Source: a virus
Direction: 5' to 3' (one strand)
Virus record (IMG/VR): IMGVR_UViG_3300025707_000655
Span: 1 to 64,000 of that record
DNA: 64,000 bases
Notes under the pieces: generated by a model
What the model was told of the DNA's origin: nothing
What the model saw: the letters and a program-made list of their open reading frames with translations, nothing else
Databases searched by the model: none
Shown: positions 52,801 through 62,814 of the stretch, in pieces
How positions within the stretch are numbered: the stretch's first letter is position 1
Layout: each line of letters opens with the position of its first letter
Made by a program: the position numbers and the translations under genes

Positions 52801-55800
52801 ATTCGAGAACATTGTCTCATCGGACATGATAAGAATTCTCTCGGATGATGACAAGACCTTTACCAGAGGCTCCAGGCCCGTAAACTATGTCTTCTCCTTT
52901 GAAAAGAGTATGTACCAGTCTATCTCACAGGAAATGATCGATCTCTTTTCATCGATAAGAGATTTTGGCAACGTCATAGGGGAGCCTGTAGACAGGTATC
53001 GCCAGACCTATAAACCACTAGACAAACTGAGAGCGTTGTTTTTTCAAAACGTAGAAAACGACCCAGACGTAGAAAAATATATCGAGTTCTATAGGTGGAT
53101 TGACGACTCGTTGTCCACCATTTTGGACCAGTACAAACCAGCTAGTACGACGTTCACTGACGGTATAAAGAATGTTATCGAGTCCCACGCCCTAGAGAGA
53201 AATAAGTATTGGGCTAAATTTCCTACTTTGGAGATGAAGCAGGCTGATCCCGAAGGTAGAATCTTAGGTATAAACGAACTGACATATGACTGGGAGCACG
53301 GTCACGCGCCTCTTCCCTCGACCGTTGGGCCCGTCAGTGCTACAGCTACAATTACCTTTGCTGACGTTGATGGTGGCAGTATTGACGGCGGTGCAATTAC
53401 AATAATATCTACAGATGGAACAAGCAGGGTGTATATCCCAAAGTCTGACGCAACAGCTTCGGATCTACACTTCGACCAGGATAACGGATTTGATGACAAG
53501 GCGGCAGCACTAAAGACAGCTATTGAAAGCGCTGGTGGGCACAATGGAAAAATTACTGTATCCCGAACTGATAATGTTTTAACGCTAACTCAGGCAATCT
53601 CAGGGGACACCGGAAATACTACCATAACAGAAACCGTTACCGACTGCACGGCGGTTAGCTTTACAGGCGGCGCTGACATCTTGCTGGAACAAAGTGAGAA
53701 CTGCCGATGGTGGAAAGACAGGACCAACAGAAAGGCAACAAGAATCTCGACAGGCGATGCTGCCGTCGACGCGCAAAGAGAGACATTAAGAAAGAGGATA
53801 AATACAGTCGCCTCCGGGTCGACTTATACTCTCAGAAGGCTTACAAAACCATACAAACTAGAGGCAGGTATCCAGCACGTTCTTCACGGCGGATCAAACT
53901 TTCACCTGAACAAAAAGTTGGACTTCTTTAAGGGAACGACAAACCCTGGCAGCAACGACTACATAAGAGTTAGTGGATCAGACATTGATGCGGGCCCAGT
54001 TTGTGATGATGTTAATATTCCTAAGTATAGATTGCAGGGCGGACAGGTATTTGAAAAGAAGAAGTTCCGAGGCACTGCTGATATAAGCGACACAAACAGA
54101 GATTTTGATATTGGTACGGTTCTTCCATTCAGCCTTTACAGTAGTTCTATAGACGTTCCGACAGATTATAAGAAAGAGATATACGACAACTTCAAGAAGG
54201 GTGTTGAGATAACAAACCTTCACGATGACGCTTACGGCGATGACAGGGAGATACCAATACAGGGCCCGTTCACCCAGCATCACGTCGGTGGCCACTTCCA
54301 CAGGCACATAGAACTGAACAGAAGCGCAAGTGTTAGTATAGGGAGAAAGTCAAAGGCAGGTACATACAAAACTGGGCTAGACGGGAGATCGGACAGAAGG
54401 GAAGCTTTTTTTATAAGCGCCTCACACAATCAATTGTATGTTTTAAACCCAGATATGGAAGGTTCGAATTTTACTGGGCAGTCCCCATCTCTATTTAAAG
54501 TATCTTTGACTAGTTCGTACGCTGGTCGTTCAAACGTACTGAGAGATCCTCTTGCAAAGAGGCCAGTCAACATTCGAAACATAAAAACATCTACAGCTAG
54601 TTTGAATCTCGGCAACTACCAGCACGACTATCAGATCGTTCTTGGCACTTCTGTTGAGATGTCGAAAGATCACATTGTTGAGAATGAGAAGAAGACTTAT
54701 TCGGTTGATCACTTCCTCTCTCACTCTTCCGATAAGGGTGGGTATGTAGCCACTAACTTCGGACTAACAGAAGAGTTCTCTTCATCCTACTTTTATGGAT
54801 ATAAAGATACAGTGAGACCAGAAAGAGAAGTTAAAAAACATTTAATTACTAGCAGATTTTCATCGCCAGGTGGCCCTGAGACTGCAGGGACAGCCCACGG
54901 CGGCCCTCACATAGACACTGCGACAAATCAGATATCAGCATACAGTTCTCTAAACTACAGGAATCTAACTCAAAGAATGATGTTGGATGTTTTCGCAGCG
55001 GAGAGATCAGAAGCTTTCGGTCATAGGTTTTTAAGTTCTGTAAGCTCTTCGACACCTAGTGCGTCTTACCACAAGACTAACAGAAACCACAGATACGCTG
55101 CGATTTCTAATGGAGGCAGCGACGATATATTTGTAAGGTCTGACAACCTCTTTGTTCAGCATCAGATACCGCAAACTGACCTTGGCTACGCCTGGATTAG
55201 GAATTCGACCATAGAGACTACAGGAAGTTACAGAAGGTTCGAGTCTGATTTTACTGAGCCAGTTGAGTTTGGGACAAGTGCTCAAACATCCTCTTCACCA
55301 CTGTTCTTAAGTGCTAGTGAAGTTGGGTCGTTCAAAACGAATATCAATATGGATTTATTTGGCGCTGCCATTCAGGATGGAGCATTACAATCGTCTCCAC
55401 AATCAAGATTGCTTTTGGCTACGAAACAGATCATCCAAAACGATAAAAATAGATTCATTGATTTCACACCGGTTGACTTTGCTGGCTTGAGAACGATAAT
55501 TTTGGATAATGTTGACAAAGACAGTAATATACTTGGATATGACGCTGCATCAAAAACAACAGTAAATGTTGGAACGAGCCCATCACCAAACAAATTCGAC
55601 CTCAGTGATTTCAATTACATCAATGACGAATTTTTGAATTCGAATCAAACCGTCAACGAAGGTGCATCGACTGTTGACCCATCTGGACAAATGATTGATG
55701 GTCTAACCGGTTCTCAAGGCGCTATTGGATCTCATTTGTTGTTAAATGCTATAATCTCAAACCGAGGCGGGCAATATGGATACCCTTCTTGGAAACAATT

Positions 55801-58800
55801 AAGGGCCGGGCAACATCCGATAGCCACTAGTTTGAGAAGAAATAATATCTACTCTTTCGTTGCAACGGAACTTGAAAGCAATCCTGCAATATTGGAGGCT
55901 TCCGACCCTTCTAAGTACAAGAGAAGAGCAATGGATTCTTTCGCAGTCAGCGCGTACAACTGGCCAGACAGTATAGAATTCTCAAAGAGAACATCCTCTA
56001 GGCGTGTAGACAGCACTCTAACAAGATTTACAGAGTCTGCTTTAACAAATCAAAACATACCGATAAGATTCATAAAGAACTACTCGACAGATGAAAATAA
56101 TAATTTTATTCCAATCCCAGTAGGAAATCCAGACAGGTTATCCACCACGGCAACATCATATACGGATGTGAGTTACGGAAACCTTGTAAGTAACTTCTCC
56201 AATTTAAATTTGAAGAGCTTTTTAAGGCTCGATCAAGAAGTGCACCCGAAGTATTTGCAGTCTTTTAAGGGAATAGAGTCTGTAGCGGACGCGAACTCCA
56301 TCTCCTACAAAGAGGTTCTATTCCCTCAAGAACAGAATGCGTTCCTTAAGAGTACCAGGGAAAGAGAAGATTTCGACACTAATTGGTGGTCACTGAAAAG
56401 ATCCGACAGAGTTAAAACGAAATCATTTAACTCCCAAGGTCAGCTTATAAGAAACTCCTCAAAGTGGCCTCTTGACGCGCAGGAAAACTTTGGAACCTCT
56501 AAAGAAATTAGTTTAGGTGTCGACCATCCAGGTAGGTTTGGAGAAGGTGAGTTAGTTTCTGCGACTGGTTTGTTTAGGGGAATCGAGGGCCACGCCGATT
56601 CTGGTGTTGAAAGCGGCTTCCTCCAGAATACTCAAACATTCCCAAGTGCTTCAGCTACGTATGCTAGAAGGTTTCCTGAGACGCCGAAGGTTTTTAAAAT
56701 ACACATAAAACAGGACGGATTTACTTATGCTGATATGTCAGGCACGCACAATTATTCGGCACCCTTGTACACAATCTCAGAAAGCGCACAATCGTATAGG
56801 GAAAACGAATCAGAGGGGGGCTCAGACGCAGCATACTTTGGACACTCCTTACGCTTGGCAGATGCGACAACTCTGTATGTCGGCGGCTGGTCTGGACCTG
56901 CCTCCGGCACAAACCGGGGCAGGGTTCATAAATTTAACTACACTCCAGACAGCGGAGACACGAGAGCCAATGGTGCCCCTGGTATACCTTGGGTTGAGGA
57001 CTTGGCGTTTGAGCTAACAATGAGCGATGCTCCTAGCCAAACTGGTCCCGCCAACGCAGAGTTTGGCTGGCATATAGACACTCAAGGGGACTATCTTGCT
57101 GTTGGAGCACCCGGTCGCCAGTCGTCATCGGGTCAGGGCTCAACTAACGGAGCCGGTGGTATATACATATATAAGCTCTCTACAGTTAGAAACTCTCAGC
57201 ACGAAGCTCTTATCTTGAAAGGTGAGGCCACAGCACAATCCGTTGGCAAAAACCTTGCACTCGGTAAGGACGGAACTTCTCTAATTTACGGTATGTATAA
57301 GAGCAGTTCCTCGGGCGTGATGACCTCTGGAACTGGTAAAGCCTTTATAGTGTCTAGTGGTGCAGTGGGCGGCTGGCAACAAGAAGCGGAAATTGTTTCA
57401 GATGACCCGAGCACTGGTCAATACTTTGGTAGAGAGGTACGATTCTCAGGTTCATATGTTGCTATTAGTGCCACGGGGCAGTATGTAAAATCAAACAGTT
57501 CAGACCAAATGGTCCAAGGCGGCGTCGTTCATATATATAAGTCGGGCTCAACACCTGTCAACGGATCTACATCGGGTTCCTGGGCACCCGTCTGTGTGTT
57601 TACATCGTCCCACCCAACCCACACTACTGGTCCGAGATTTGGAGCAAACGTTTCGTTTGGACTGGGCAACAAACACGTTGTTATCGGTGAACCTGAAGGT
57701 ATACGAGGCGGCGCAGGCGCTGGAACAGGTTCGGTACAAATTTGGAGATTCAAAGATGATGGAACGAAGGTACACGTTCAGACTATCACCAACCCAGTAA
57801 CCACGGAAAAGAATTACTTTGGGGCATTTGTATCTGCGACTCCAAGCTGGATTTCAATATCTAGACCAGTAAGTGGGAACGACACGGATAACAACGACGC
57901 AGAGGGCAGCAGAGCAGTGCTCCTCTACGAATCTGGATCTACACCCGGTTCGTTCACTTTGTCGCAAACGTTGACTAGGAATCCAAACTTTACTAGCTAC
58001 TATGGCACCAACACTGGTAAATGGGTCGATGCAATCGGAAACATAGGCGGCACAGATGTTGTCAAGAACTCGATGCATATGACTGTAACTTCCGACAATC
58101 TACCAATTGTCATCCACGGCTTGCCAGACGTTGGGGACAGTCCACTGCACGATCACGATGGCAGCCCATTCGGTTATAACAAAGGTGAGTTCAGATCTTG
58201 GTATGCTACAACATCTGCATCACTAAACGTTTTAAGGGAGGCCACATTCTATATGAAGCCTGCTGTCACCGATTTCCGAGCAGAAAGTATAAACTATATA
58301 ACGATTGTACCCCCACACCACCCAGATACTGAGACTAATTTCCCGGACAAGACTTTGGCATATATCAAGCTTTCCGAAAGCGCCACCACGACTGGAAAAG
58401 CAGTTGAGCAAATCGTGGACGGCTTAAACTCTTTCGAAGGAAACGACTCTTTTTCTATGGGGCTTAGGTTTAAGGACGTAGGCAAGGCCACTTTTGATGC
58501 TGACAAAAGAACAATAATATTAGAAATGTTTCAATCTTATCAAAATTCTAGAAAACCATCAGCAAAAGAGTTTGGCAAAAATATTGGCGCTCAGGGCTCA
58601 ATAGGCAACTCTGGTTATTTCACCGACGGAGAAGAATTTGGAATCACCCCGCTCCGCGCCAACATGCCCACAACGATGGACAAAGTATCAAGTTCGCCTA
58701 CACCTTTAGAGGACAGACGACCGGTTGGTGATGCTTATTTCTCTGCATCGATTTCAAACAGCACCTACCTTGCTGGCGCTACAAAATGGACTGCAGGAGA

Positions 58801-61800
58801 CCTGGCGAAAAGATATCCATTTAACTTTAGCGACTACAAGAGTTATGCAGAACAGATAAGATTGATGGGGCAAGATTATTCATTGGTGTCCGAGTATAGA
58901 ATCAGTGAAGAAATGAACAATTACATTGGTACAGATTCAGAAGACCCATTTTTTAATTGTCCGCAAAGAGATTTCTTGACAGTCACCGGCTCCAAAAACG
59001 ATTTTTCAGATAGCTCTAAAGATAAATTTTACGAAGTTTATGGTCACTCTGATTTTATGAAGTATTTTAACGTAGTTCAGGATGAATTAGAAGAGATGGA
59101 TTCTAGGACAAACCCTGCTACCTTTAGTCTGAGTTGCAAGGGGCTGAAGAAATTGCTTCCCTATGAGGGATTCTACCCAGTGCAGAGAATGACTCAATTA
59201 GCAACATTGTTTAGTCAATCTTACGGGCCTGGTTCGCAAGTTATGCAAGAGAATCACGACAACACTAGAACCTCAATGGGTAGTTTTAGAACAGCACTCG
59301 CGCCTTTTTACGCGCCCGGTATCGGATTCAATTCAGTAAAGTCCGGCATTGCCGTTGACTATCCCGTCTTTGTTCCGAAAAAAGACCGACCATTTATGGA
59401 GGTTTGTACAAAGTTTTCAGGCTCTGCTGTAAATAGGGTAGAAATCGGAGACGGATTGGAATGGGCACAAGTCTTTTCTGGCTCTGCAAGGTCAGCAACC
59501 TCTTTAAGCTCGTCTGCGATATCTGTTTCTATGTGGATTTATCCAGACCCTGCATCCTCGACTAAGAGCGAGCTGTCTCAGATTCAGGGAACATTAGTTC
59601 AGTTCGGCGGCAGAGGCAAGGATGGGGAAACAGAGCTAAACAACGGTTTTAATTTTTATATGTCCGGCTCTAATCTCAAGCTTTATGTCCGGGACACGAG
59701 CGGAAAGAAGGCCTACTTCTCGATGGGATCTTCTGGCTCTGCTGCCGCTAAGAGGAGACTCATAGGTGATTCGTGGAACCATGTAGGCGTAACGTTGCCT
59801 CTAGGCAAACTAAAAACTGACGGCTCACGAGAGCCTCCGATATTTTTTATAAACGGGTTGAATTTTACCGGGTCTCAAATAACAGCAGCGTCATCAACGG
59901 GCGCAATGCCGAACTTAAATCAGTTAGACATAGACGGTTACGACAACTGCACAATAGGTAACTCTAGATCTTGGTCAACAGGTTCGTATTCTGGTAGAGA
60001 ATTTGGATCACCAGAAGCGTCCATCGCAGAGGTTTGCATATTTAACAAAAAGCTCGCACCAGCAGATGTGGTGGGTCTGTATGGATCTGGATCAAGATAT
60101 AGAGGCCCGTGGCGTCCAGATATGTGCGTTAGGCCAAGAATGAGAAACAGTTTGGTCGCTTGGTATAGGATGGGCAACGATACTGGAATAATGACCTTAT
60201 CTGGTACAATTTCGGACGATGCAAACAGAACAAATAGAAAGCCAATGTCAAATAAGGCCTGGCTGAACTATTCGAGAAAACACAGAACGTTTAATAATCT
60301 GAGTTATCACAACACCGGTTCGGAGACCCGCACAAACAGTATATCAGACCACGGTTTAGAATACCCTCACGGAACTCAACTTATAGGGAGTTCTGATTAT
60401 TCTTCTTCACTATCCACGGCAAAGTTTAGAGGGTTCTCTGGCGGGTATGGTGTAACACTGTTGTCATCTATTTCATCTCAGCACCAGTTAACAGGTGCGT
60501 TTAAGTACCCATCATATATAACCGGGTCACAGTTTAATGAAACTGCAGATGGTGGCATACCGAGAATAGGTTCTGCATCTTGGGCGAACTTCTTCAACTC
60601 AGATCAAGATCAGACATTAACCACCTGGCAAAGAGGTTCGGGCCAATATGGTATTCAAAGAGTGGAAAGAATTCCTTTCGAAGCTATTGTAGATCCAGCA
60701 AGGTCTTTATTTTCTAACGGTCAAAGAGAGGTCACGGAGGGCCAATTTGATGAAACTCTTGTTCTGTATGAAACAGAGCCACACCCCAGCGCAAGTCTCC
60801 AACCCTGTTCTTTTGTTAGGGTGGTGCCGGAAGCTATGCTTGGCTACAGGACGGCGATTAATTCTGGATTAGACTTCAGGAAAATTTCGGTATCTACGGA
60901 CGACGCCAAAGCCGATGCTGCCGAAGGAGGTTATGCATTCTTTGGGATGCCAAACACTTCTTCTATGATGACATCTAGCTTCAGTTTGACAGCTATGAGG
61001 GCGCTCGGAAAGACTCTCTACTCAGAGGCTGCCAATAACTTTTATGCTGAAACTATGAACTTCTTCTTGGAAAACGGACATTCAACAGTTATAGCCTCTG
61101 AGGACACACCTCAAAGACCAATAGAGTACGGAAAGACCTACAGGATGAAATTAAGAATGTCGAGAAAGTCTGACAGAAAGGATTTCCCAATATACAACCT
61201 ACCCCAGGCTTTCGGGCCACCAGTCGACGCCTCTGCAAAGTTGCAGTCGGGAGAGACCAGCGACTATGGATACGACACGCACTTTGCTCACGGATATAGC
61301 GGTTACACTCCACCGCATTTTGATGCTTACGCGGAAGTTGAATACTCTTTTACTCCAGATGAGGGCGAGAACTATGAAATGAGTAACCCTGGTGCCATTG
61401 AATCAATTTTAACCAGAATTGCAATAGACAACAAGACGACGCCAACTATAAAATACAACAGGTTCATTAAAGCTACAGGTTCAGTTCATAGTAGCTTTTC
61501 TGATGCAAGCCTGCAGAATTACAAAGATAGTGGCTTTTATGGTGCAGCCGGACTGGGCAGTAGGACAATTTACTCTGGGCCTACTGACTCAAGTTTTGCA
61601 ACAGCGGATGTCAACCCGGTAACGTCGTCACTCAACAAGGCAGTTGCGATGCAGATGTCTGCAAGTTTCAGAGGCTTGGGGTTAGATGACGCGGCATTCG
61701 TTAGCACTTTCGAGAACAACGACTCAAGCCGACCCATAATAAGGAAGTCGCTCTCAATACAATCCAAGTGGGAATGTCCAAATATAGACTTTAAGGGAGT

Positions 61801-62806
61801 TGCCACAACAAGAGCTTCGTCTGTTGGTTTATCCGTGCCAAAGGGTATGTGGCATCAAGTGGGTAACATCGACACCCAGTCAACGTTTGTTGAAATACTA
61901 CCACCTAGCAACCCCTCGGATGGCGACTTGTCAGAACTCCTAGGTATGCATTTTAAAGTTGGGGGGCAAAAACTAGATAGCAATGTTAAGCAGAAGGCAA
62001 TCGGAACAATACAAGAAAGAAAGGTCATTTCAGAAGCAGTTATTGCGATACCTTTCCTAGAAACACAAACGGGCACCAAAAAGTTCTTAGAGCTTGGCGA
62101 CGCAACTGTGAAGAGAATATATCAAGAAGTCAAAAACACCCAAGGCTATGAACAATACAGGGAATGGGACTCGGAAATAAAGTCTGGTCTGAGGAGGTCC
62201 GAAATGGAAGACTTGGGGCTCTTTACAAATAGTTTTGTTTCTGGAATGGTCAGAACTATGCTGGAACATGTAATCCCTCCAAGATTTAATTTTCTAAAGT
62301 ACAACGACAGTAGATCTGGAAAGTATATAAAACCATTTATGATGTACACTTTCCCGTTTACTCACACGCTCACGAAAAAGGATTTGGGATTTATTTGGCA
62401 AAACTTGCCGCCTGATATAGCTCTTGACGACTACAACAGGGATGGAGACGAAATCAATCAAGAAGTTAGAAATGCTCACTCTATCAAGGGAACACCAATT
62501 GAGCAATACATTCGTGACGGGAGGATGCAGGAAATTCAGTGGATGGTTTTTAAAGTTAAGAGAAGCGCTGAAAAGAATTACTTTGAAAAGATGGACACAG
62601 ACCGCCTGCCAACTAATCACCCTGAAAGAAGCAGGTCGGAGAAAGACTTATTCAATTACGGGTTTAACTGGCCTTATGATTATTTCTCGCTGGTTGAACT
62701 AATTAAGATTGATGCTAACACAGTATTTGACAAAAGTCGCGCTCAGAGGCTAGAAGGCACAGCCCAGCGCACAGAGGGTCCGAGCATTAGTTTGCTAGAG
62801 GAGTAA
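49871..62806 (+). CDS. Giant tail protein (4311 aa) with LamG and FG-GAP domains
   Basis: One uninterrupted frame. N-terminal LamG domain at about 170-356 (TVEFWLKKDAF, DGKWHHYAITVQN, DEFRYWKT). An immunoglobulin-like insert at about 1154-1269 interrupts a region rich in Tyr and Asp. An FG-GAP propeller-like region runs at about 2315-2700 with at least six repeats (FGHS, FGWH, VGKN, FGRE, FGAN, FGAF). A second LamG lies at about 3217-3395 (ISVSMWIYPDP, GDSWNHVGV, SIAEVCIFNKK). The C-terminus, about 3990-4311, is a conserved-looking region with DALD-like helices. It follows gp6 and the DNRLRE protein where T4 places gp7 and other wedge genes, so a wedge or long adhesin role is likely. Confidence 0.85.
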   Translation: MSLNNLFDKNKSKHIQKPTNSNQLLEDVESIDYIEEYIRNKYKYESVVDYSTASNFAVYGSAEEYYKSSIESIYQNYPYDGSAKEKLEWVNDSNPLQIYLFEKEYPRTNGFVRFNPGSSISTVSTSGSVNNHRNPTVKEYISLKGGPHIDNIWNTSSYRTSNLEINASKGNTVEFWLKKDAFSASNRREVLLDIWSSSSLPDHHEYARFTIELDQQNAAASSTPFVVTYKSGSAGVHQAELGSSHLATSASDGKWHHYAITVQNTGSNLSWGVYVDGALDKAVLSGSTVDKVNRRLVGTIGALATGKAGKGEAEDPPYNTVGNSNLGWGKLSGSLDEFRYWKTKRSPKEIARHWFTQINGGTNTDEANSKLGVYYKFNEGVSLTSSVDSLVLDYSGRLSNGIFVGYTDSNRSTDSAIVKSGVASSEFKDPIIHTENPRLNKFVDEKTDAGLQRDLANSSCLIHTIPAWVLEEDGERGQTRKLLQIIGSYFDVLHAQIGQLPKLKHLEYNDYDEVKPFPFMSQVLASHGLDTTEMFLDATALEVLADKTEEFEFEQKLHDIKNFIYRNLYNSLVTINKSKGTEKAFRNILRTHGVDEELIKLKAYSDNATYELKPNYEADSVKKRYANFQGVNKSATIFQYSSSFGLDTTSAELPTRGFITGSTLGDTGLSFTTQAEIIFPHLFPENDNTGRYKSTPISSSLFGAHTVQQGDSTSNLTFRASDKDFANFEILAAKEEEDSKNARFILKSTSGIISEQQTKVFRDVYDGEKWNFAFRIAPSGSSFGSLISGSNAAYTVELFGVNVEAGQVKDKFKLSQDITKAQGADFHKFSKRIFVGAHRRNFTGSVLQQSDVKISSVRHWVKYLDDETITKHAVDPKNYGVKDPYESAFSLQPGIDNHIPNIETLAMNWDFAMITGSTAGGQLVVQDFSSGSIDKVTSYGDIGQIVAYNHPARGDFFEASSTSSIALEYVPAYRQREFENIVSSDMIRILSDDDKTFTRGSRPVNYVFSFEKSMYQSISQEMIDLFSSIRDFGNVIGEPVDRYRQTYKPLDKLRALFFQNVENDPDVEKYIEFYRWIDDSLSTILDQYKPASTTFTDGIKNVIESHALERNKYWAKFPTLEMKQADPEGRILGINELTYDWEHGHAPLPSTVGPVSATATITFADVDGGSIDGGAITIISTDGTSRVYIPKSDATASDLHFDQDNGFDDKAAALKTAIESAGGHNGKITVSRTDNVLTLTQAISGDTGNTTITETVTDCTAVSFTGGADILLEQSENCRWWKDRTNRKATRISTGDAAVDAQRETLRKRINTVASGSTYTLRRLTKPYKLEAGIQHVLHGGSNFHLNKKLDFFKGTTNPGSNDYIRVSGSDIDAGPVCDDVNIPKYRLQGGQVFEKKKFRGTADISDTNRDFDIGTVLPFSLYSSSIDVPTDYKKEIYDNFKKGVEITNLHDDAYGDDREIPIQGPFTQHHVGGHFHRHIELNRSASVSIGRKSKAGTYKTGLDGRSDRREAFFISASHNQLYVLNPDMEGSNFTGQSPSLFKVSLTSSYAGRSNVLRDPLAKRPVNIRNIKTSTASLNLGNYQHDYQIVLGTSVEMSKDHIVENEKKTYSVDHFLSHSSDKGGYVATNFGLTEEFSSSYFYGYKDTVRPEREVKKHLITSRFSSPGGPETAGTAHGGPHIDTATNQISAYSSLNYRNLTQRMMLDVFAAERSEAFGHRFLSSVSSSTPSASYHKTNRNHRYAAISNGGSDDIFVRSDNLFVQHQIPQTDLGYAWIRNSTIETTGSYRRFESDFTEPVEFGTSAQTSSSPLFLSASEVGSFKTNINMDLFGAAIQDGALQSSPQSRLLLATKQIIQNDKNRFIDFTPVDFAGLRTIILDNVDKDSNILGYDAASKTTVNVGTSPSPNKFDLSDFNYINDEFLNSNQTVNEGASTVDPSGQMIDGLTGSQGAIGSHLLLNAIISNRGGQYGYPSWKQLRAGQHPIATSLRRNNIYSFVATELESNPAILEASDPSKYKRRAMDSFAVSAYNWPDSIEFSKRTSSRRVDSTLTRFTESALTNQNIPIRFIKNYSTDENNNFIPIPVGNPDRLSTTATSYTDVSYGNLVSNFSNLNLKSFLRLDQEVHPKYLQSFKGIESVADANSISYKEVLFPQEQNAFLKSTREREDFDTNWWSLKRSDRVKTKSFNSQGQLIRNSSKWPLDAQENFGTSKEISLGVDHPGRFGEGELVSATGLFRGIEGHADSGVESGFLQNTQTFPSASATYARRFPETPKVFKIHIKQDGFTYADMSGTHNYSAPLYTISESAQSYRENESEGGSDAAYFGHSLRLADATTLYVGGWSGPASGTNRGRVHKFNYTPDSGDTRANGAPGIPWVEDLAFELTMSDAPSQTGPANAEFGWHIDTQGDYLAVGAPGRQSSSGQGSTNGAGGIYIYKLSTVRNSQHEALILKGEATAQSVGKNLALGKDGTSLIYGMYKSSSSGVMTSGTGKAFIVSSGAVGGWQQEAEIVSDDPSTGQYFGREVRFSGSYVAISATGQYVKSNSSDQMVQGGVVHIYKSGSTPVNGSTSGSWAPVCVFTSSHPTHTTGPRFGANVSFGLGNKHVVIGEPEGIRGGAGAGTGSVQIWRFKDDGTKVHVQTITNPVTTEKNYFGAFVSATPSWISISRPVSGNDTDNNDAEGSRAVLLYESGSTPGSFTLSQTLTRNPNFTSYYGTNTGKWVDAIGNIGGTDVVKNSMHMTVTSDNLPIVIHGLPDVGDSPLHDHDGSPFGYNKGEFRSWYATTSASLNVLREATFYMKPAVTDFRAESINYITIVPPHHPDTETNFPDKTLAYIKLSESATTTGKAVEQIVDGLNSFEGNDSFSMGLRFKDVGKATFDADKRTIILEMFQSYQNSRKPSAKEFGKNIGAQGSIGNSGYFTDGEEFGITPLRANMPTTMDKVSSSPTPLEDRRPVGDAYFSASISNSTYLAGATKWTAGDLAKRYPFNFSDYKSYAEQIRLMGQDYSLVSEYRISEEMNNYIGTDSEDPFFNCPQRDFLTVTGSKNDFSDSSKDKFYEVYGHSDFMKYFNVVQDELEEMDSRTNPATFSLSCKGLKKLLPYEGFYPVQRMTQLATLFSQSYGPGSQVMQENHDNTRTSMGSFRTALAPFYAPGIGFNSVKSGIAVDYPVFVPKKDRPFMEVCTKFSGSAVNRVEIGDGLEWAQVFSGSARSATSLSSSAISVSMWIYPDPASSTKSELSQIQGTLVQFGGRGKDGETELNNGFNFYMSGSNLKLYVRDTSGKKAYFSMGSSGSAAAKRRLIGDSWNHVGVTLPLGKLKTDGSREPPIFFINGLNFTGSQITAASSTGAMPNLNQLDIDGYDNCTIGNSRSWSTGSYSGREFGSPEASIAEVCIFNKKLAPADVVGLYGSGSRYRGPWRPDMCVRPRMRNSLVAWYRMGNDTGIMTLSGTISDDANRTNRKPMSNKAWLNYSRKHRTFNNLSYHNTGSETRTNSISDHGLEYPHGTQLIGSSDYSSSLSTAKFRGFSGGYGVTLLSSISSQHQLTGAFKYPSYITGSQFNETADGGIPRIGSASWANFFNSDQDQTLTTWQRGSGQYGIQRVERIPFEAIVDPARSLFSNGQREVTEGQFDETLVLYETEPHPSASLQPCSFVRVVPEAMLGYRTAINSGLDFRKISVSTDDAKADAAEGGYAFFGMPNTSSMMTSSFSLTAMRALGKTLYSEAANNFYAETMNFFLENGHSTVIASEDTPQRPIEYGKTYRMKLRMSRKSDRKDFPIYNLPQAFGPPVDASAKLQSGETSDYGYDTHFAHGYSGYTPPHFDAYAEVEYSFTPDEGENYEMSNPGAIESILTRIAIDNKTTPTIKYNRFIKATGSVHSSFSDASLQNYKDSGFYGAAGLGSRTIYSGPTDSSFATADVNPVTSSLNKAVAMQMSASFRGLGLDDAAFVSTFENNDSSRPIIRKSLSIQSKWECPNIDFKGVATTRASSVGLSVPKGMWHQVGNIDTQSTFVEILPPSNPSDGDLSELLGMHFKVGGQKLDSNVKQKAIGTIQERKVISEAVIAIPFLETQTGTKKFLELGDATVKRIYQEVKNTQGYEQYREWDSEIKSGLRRSEMEDLGLFTNSFVSGMVRTMLEHVIPPRFNFLKYNDSRSGKYIKPFMMYTFPFTHTLTKKDLGFIWQNLPPDIALDDYNRDGDEINQEVRNAHSIKGTPIEQYIRDGRMQEIQWMVFKVKRSAEKNYFEKMDTDRLPTNHPERSRSEKDLFNYGFNWPYDYFSLVELIKIDANTVFDKSRAQRLEGTAQRTEGPSISLLEE
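53330..53680 (+). other. Immunoglobulin-like domain insert inside the giant tail gene
   Basis: About 116 residues between HAPLP and SENCRWWKDR are Ala/Thr/Gly/Asp-rich beta sequence with no aromatic core like that of their surroundings. The insert begins ATITFADVDGG and ends in TAVSFTGG. Repeated elements such as GGSIDGGAITIIS and GKITVSRTDNVLTL suggest a modular Ig-like fold. Confidence 0.5.
56835..57990 (+). other. FG-GAP / integrin-type beta-propeller region
   Basis: Within the giant gene, six repeats of about 60-74 residues begin near 56837, 57059, 57241, 57424, 57637 and 57818. Each runs F/V-G-x2, polar turn, hydrophobic strand (for example YLAVGAP, HVVIGEP), Gly-rich loop, then a strand such as GGIYIYKL or GSVQIWRF. 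This is the FG-GAP pattern of integrin alpha propellers. I infer a seven-blade closure but see six clear blades. Confidence 0.7.
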
Positions 62807-62814
62807 TTTAGTAG

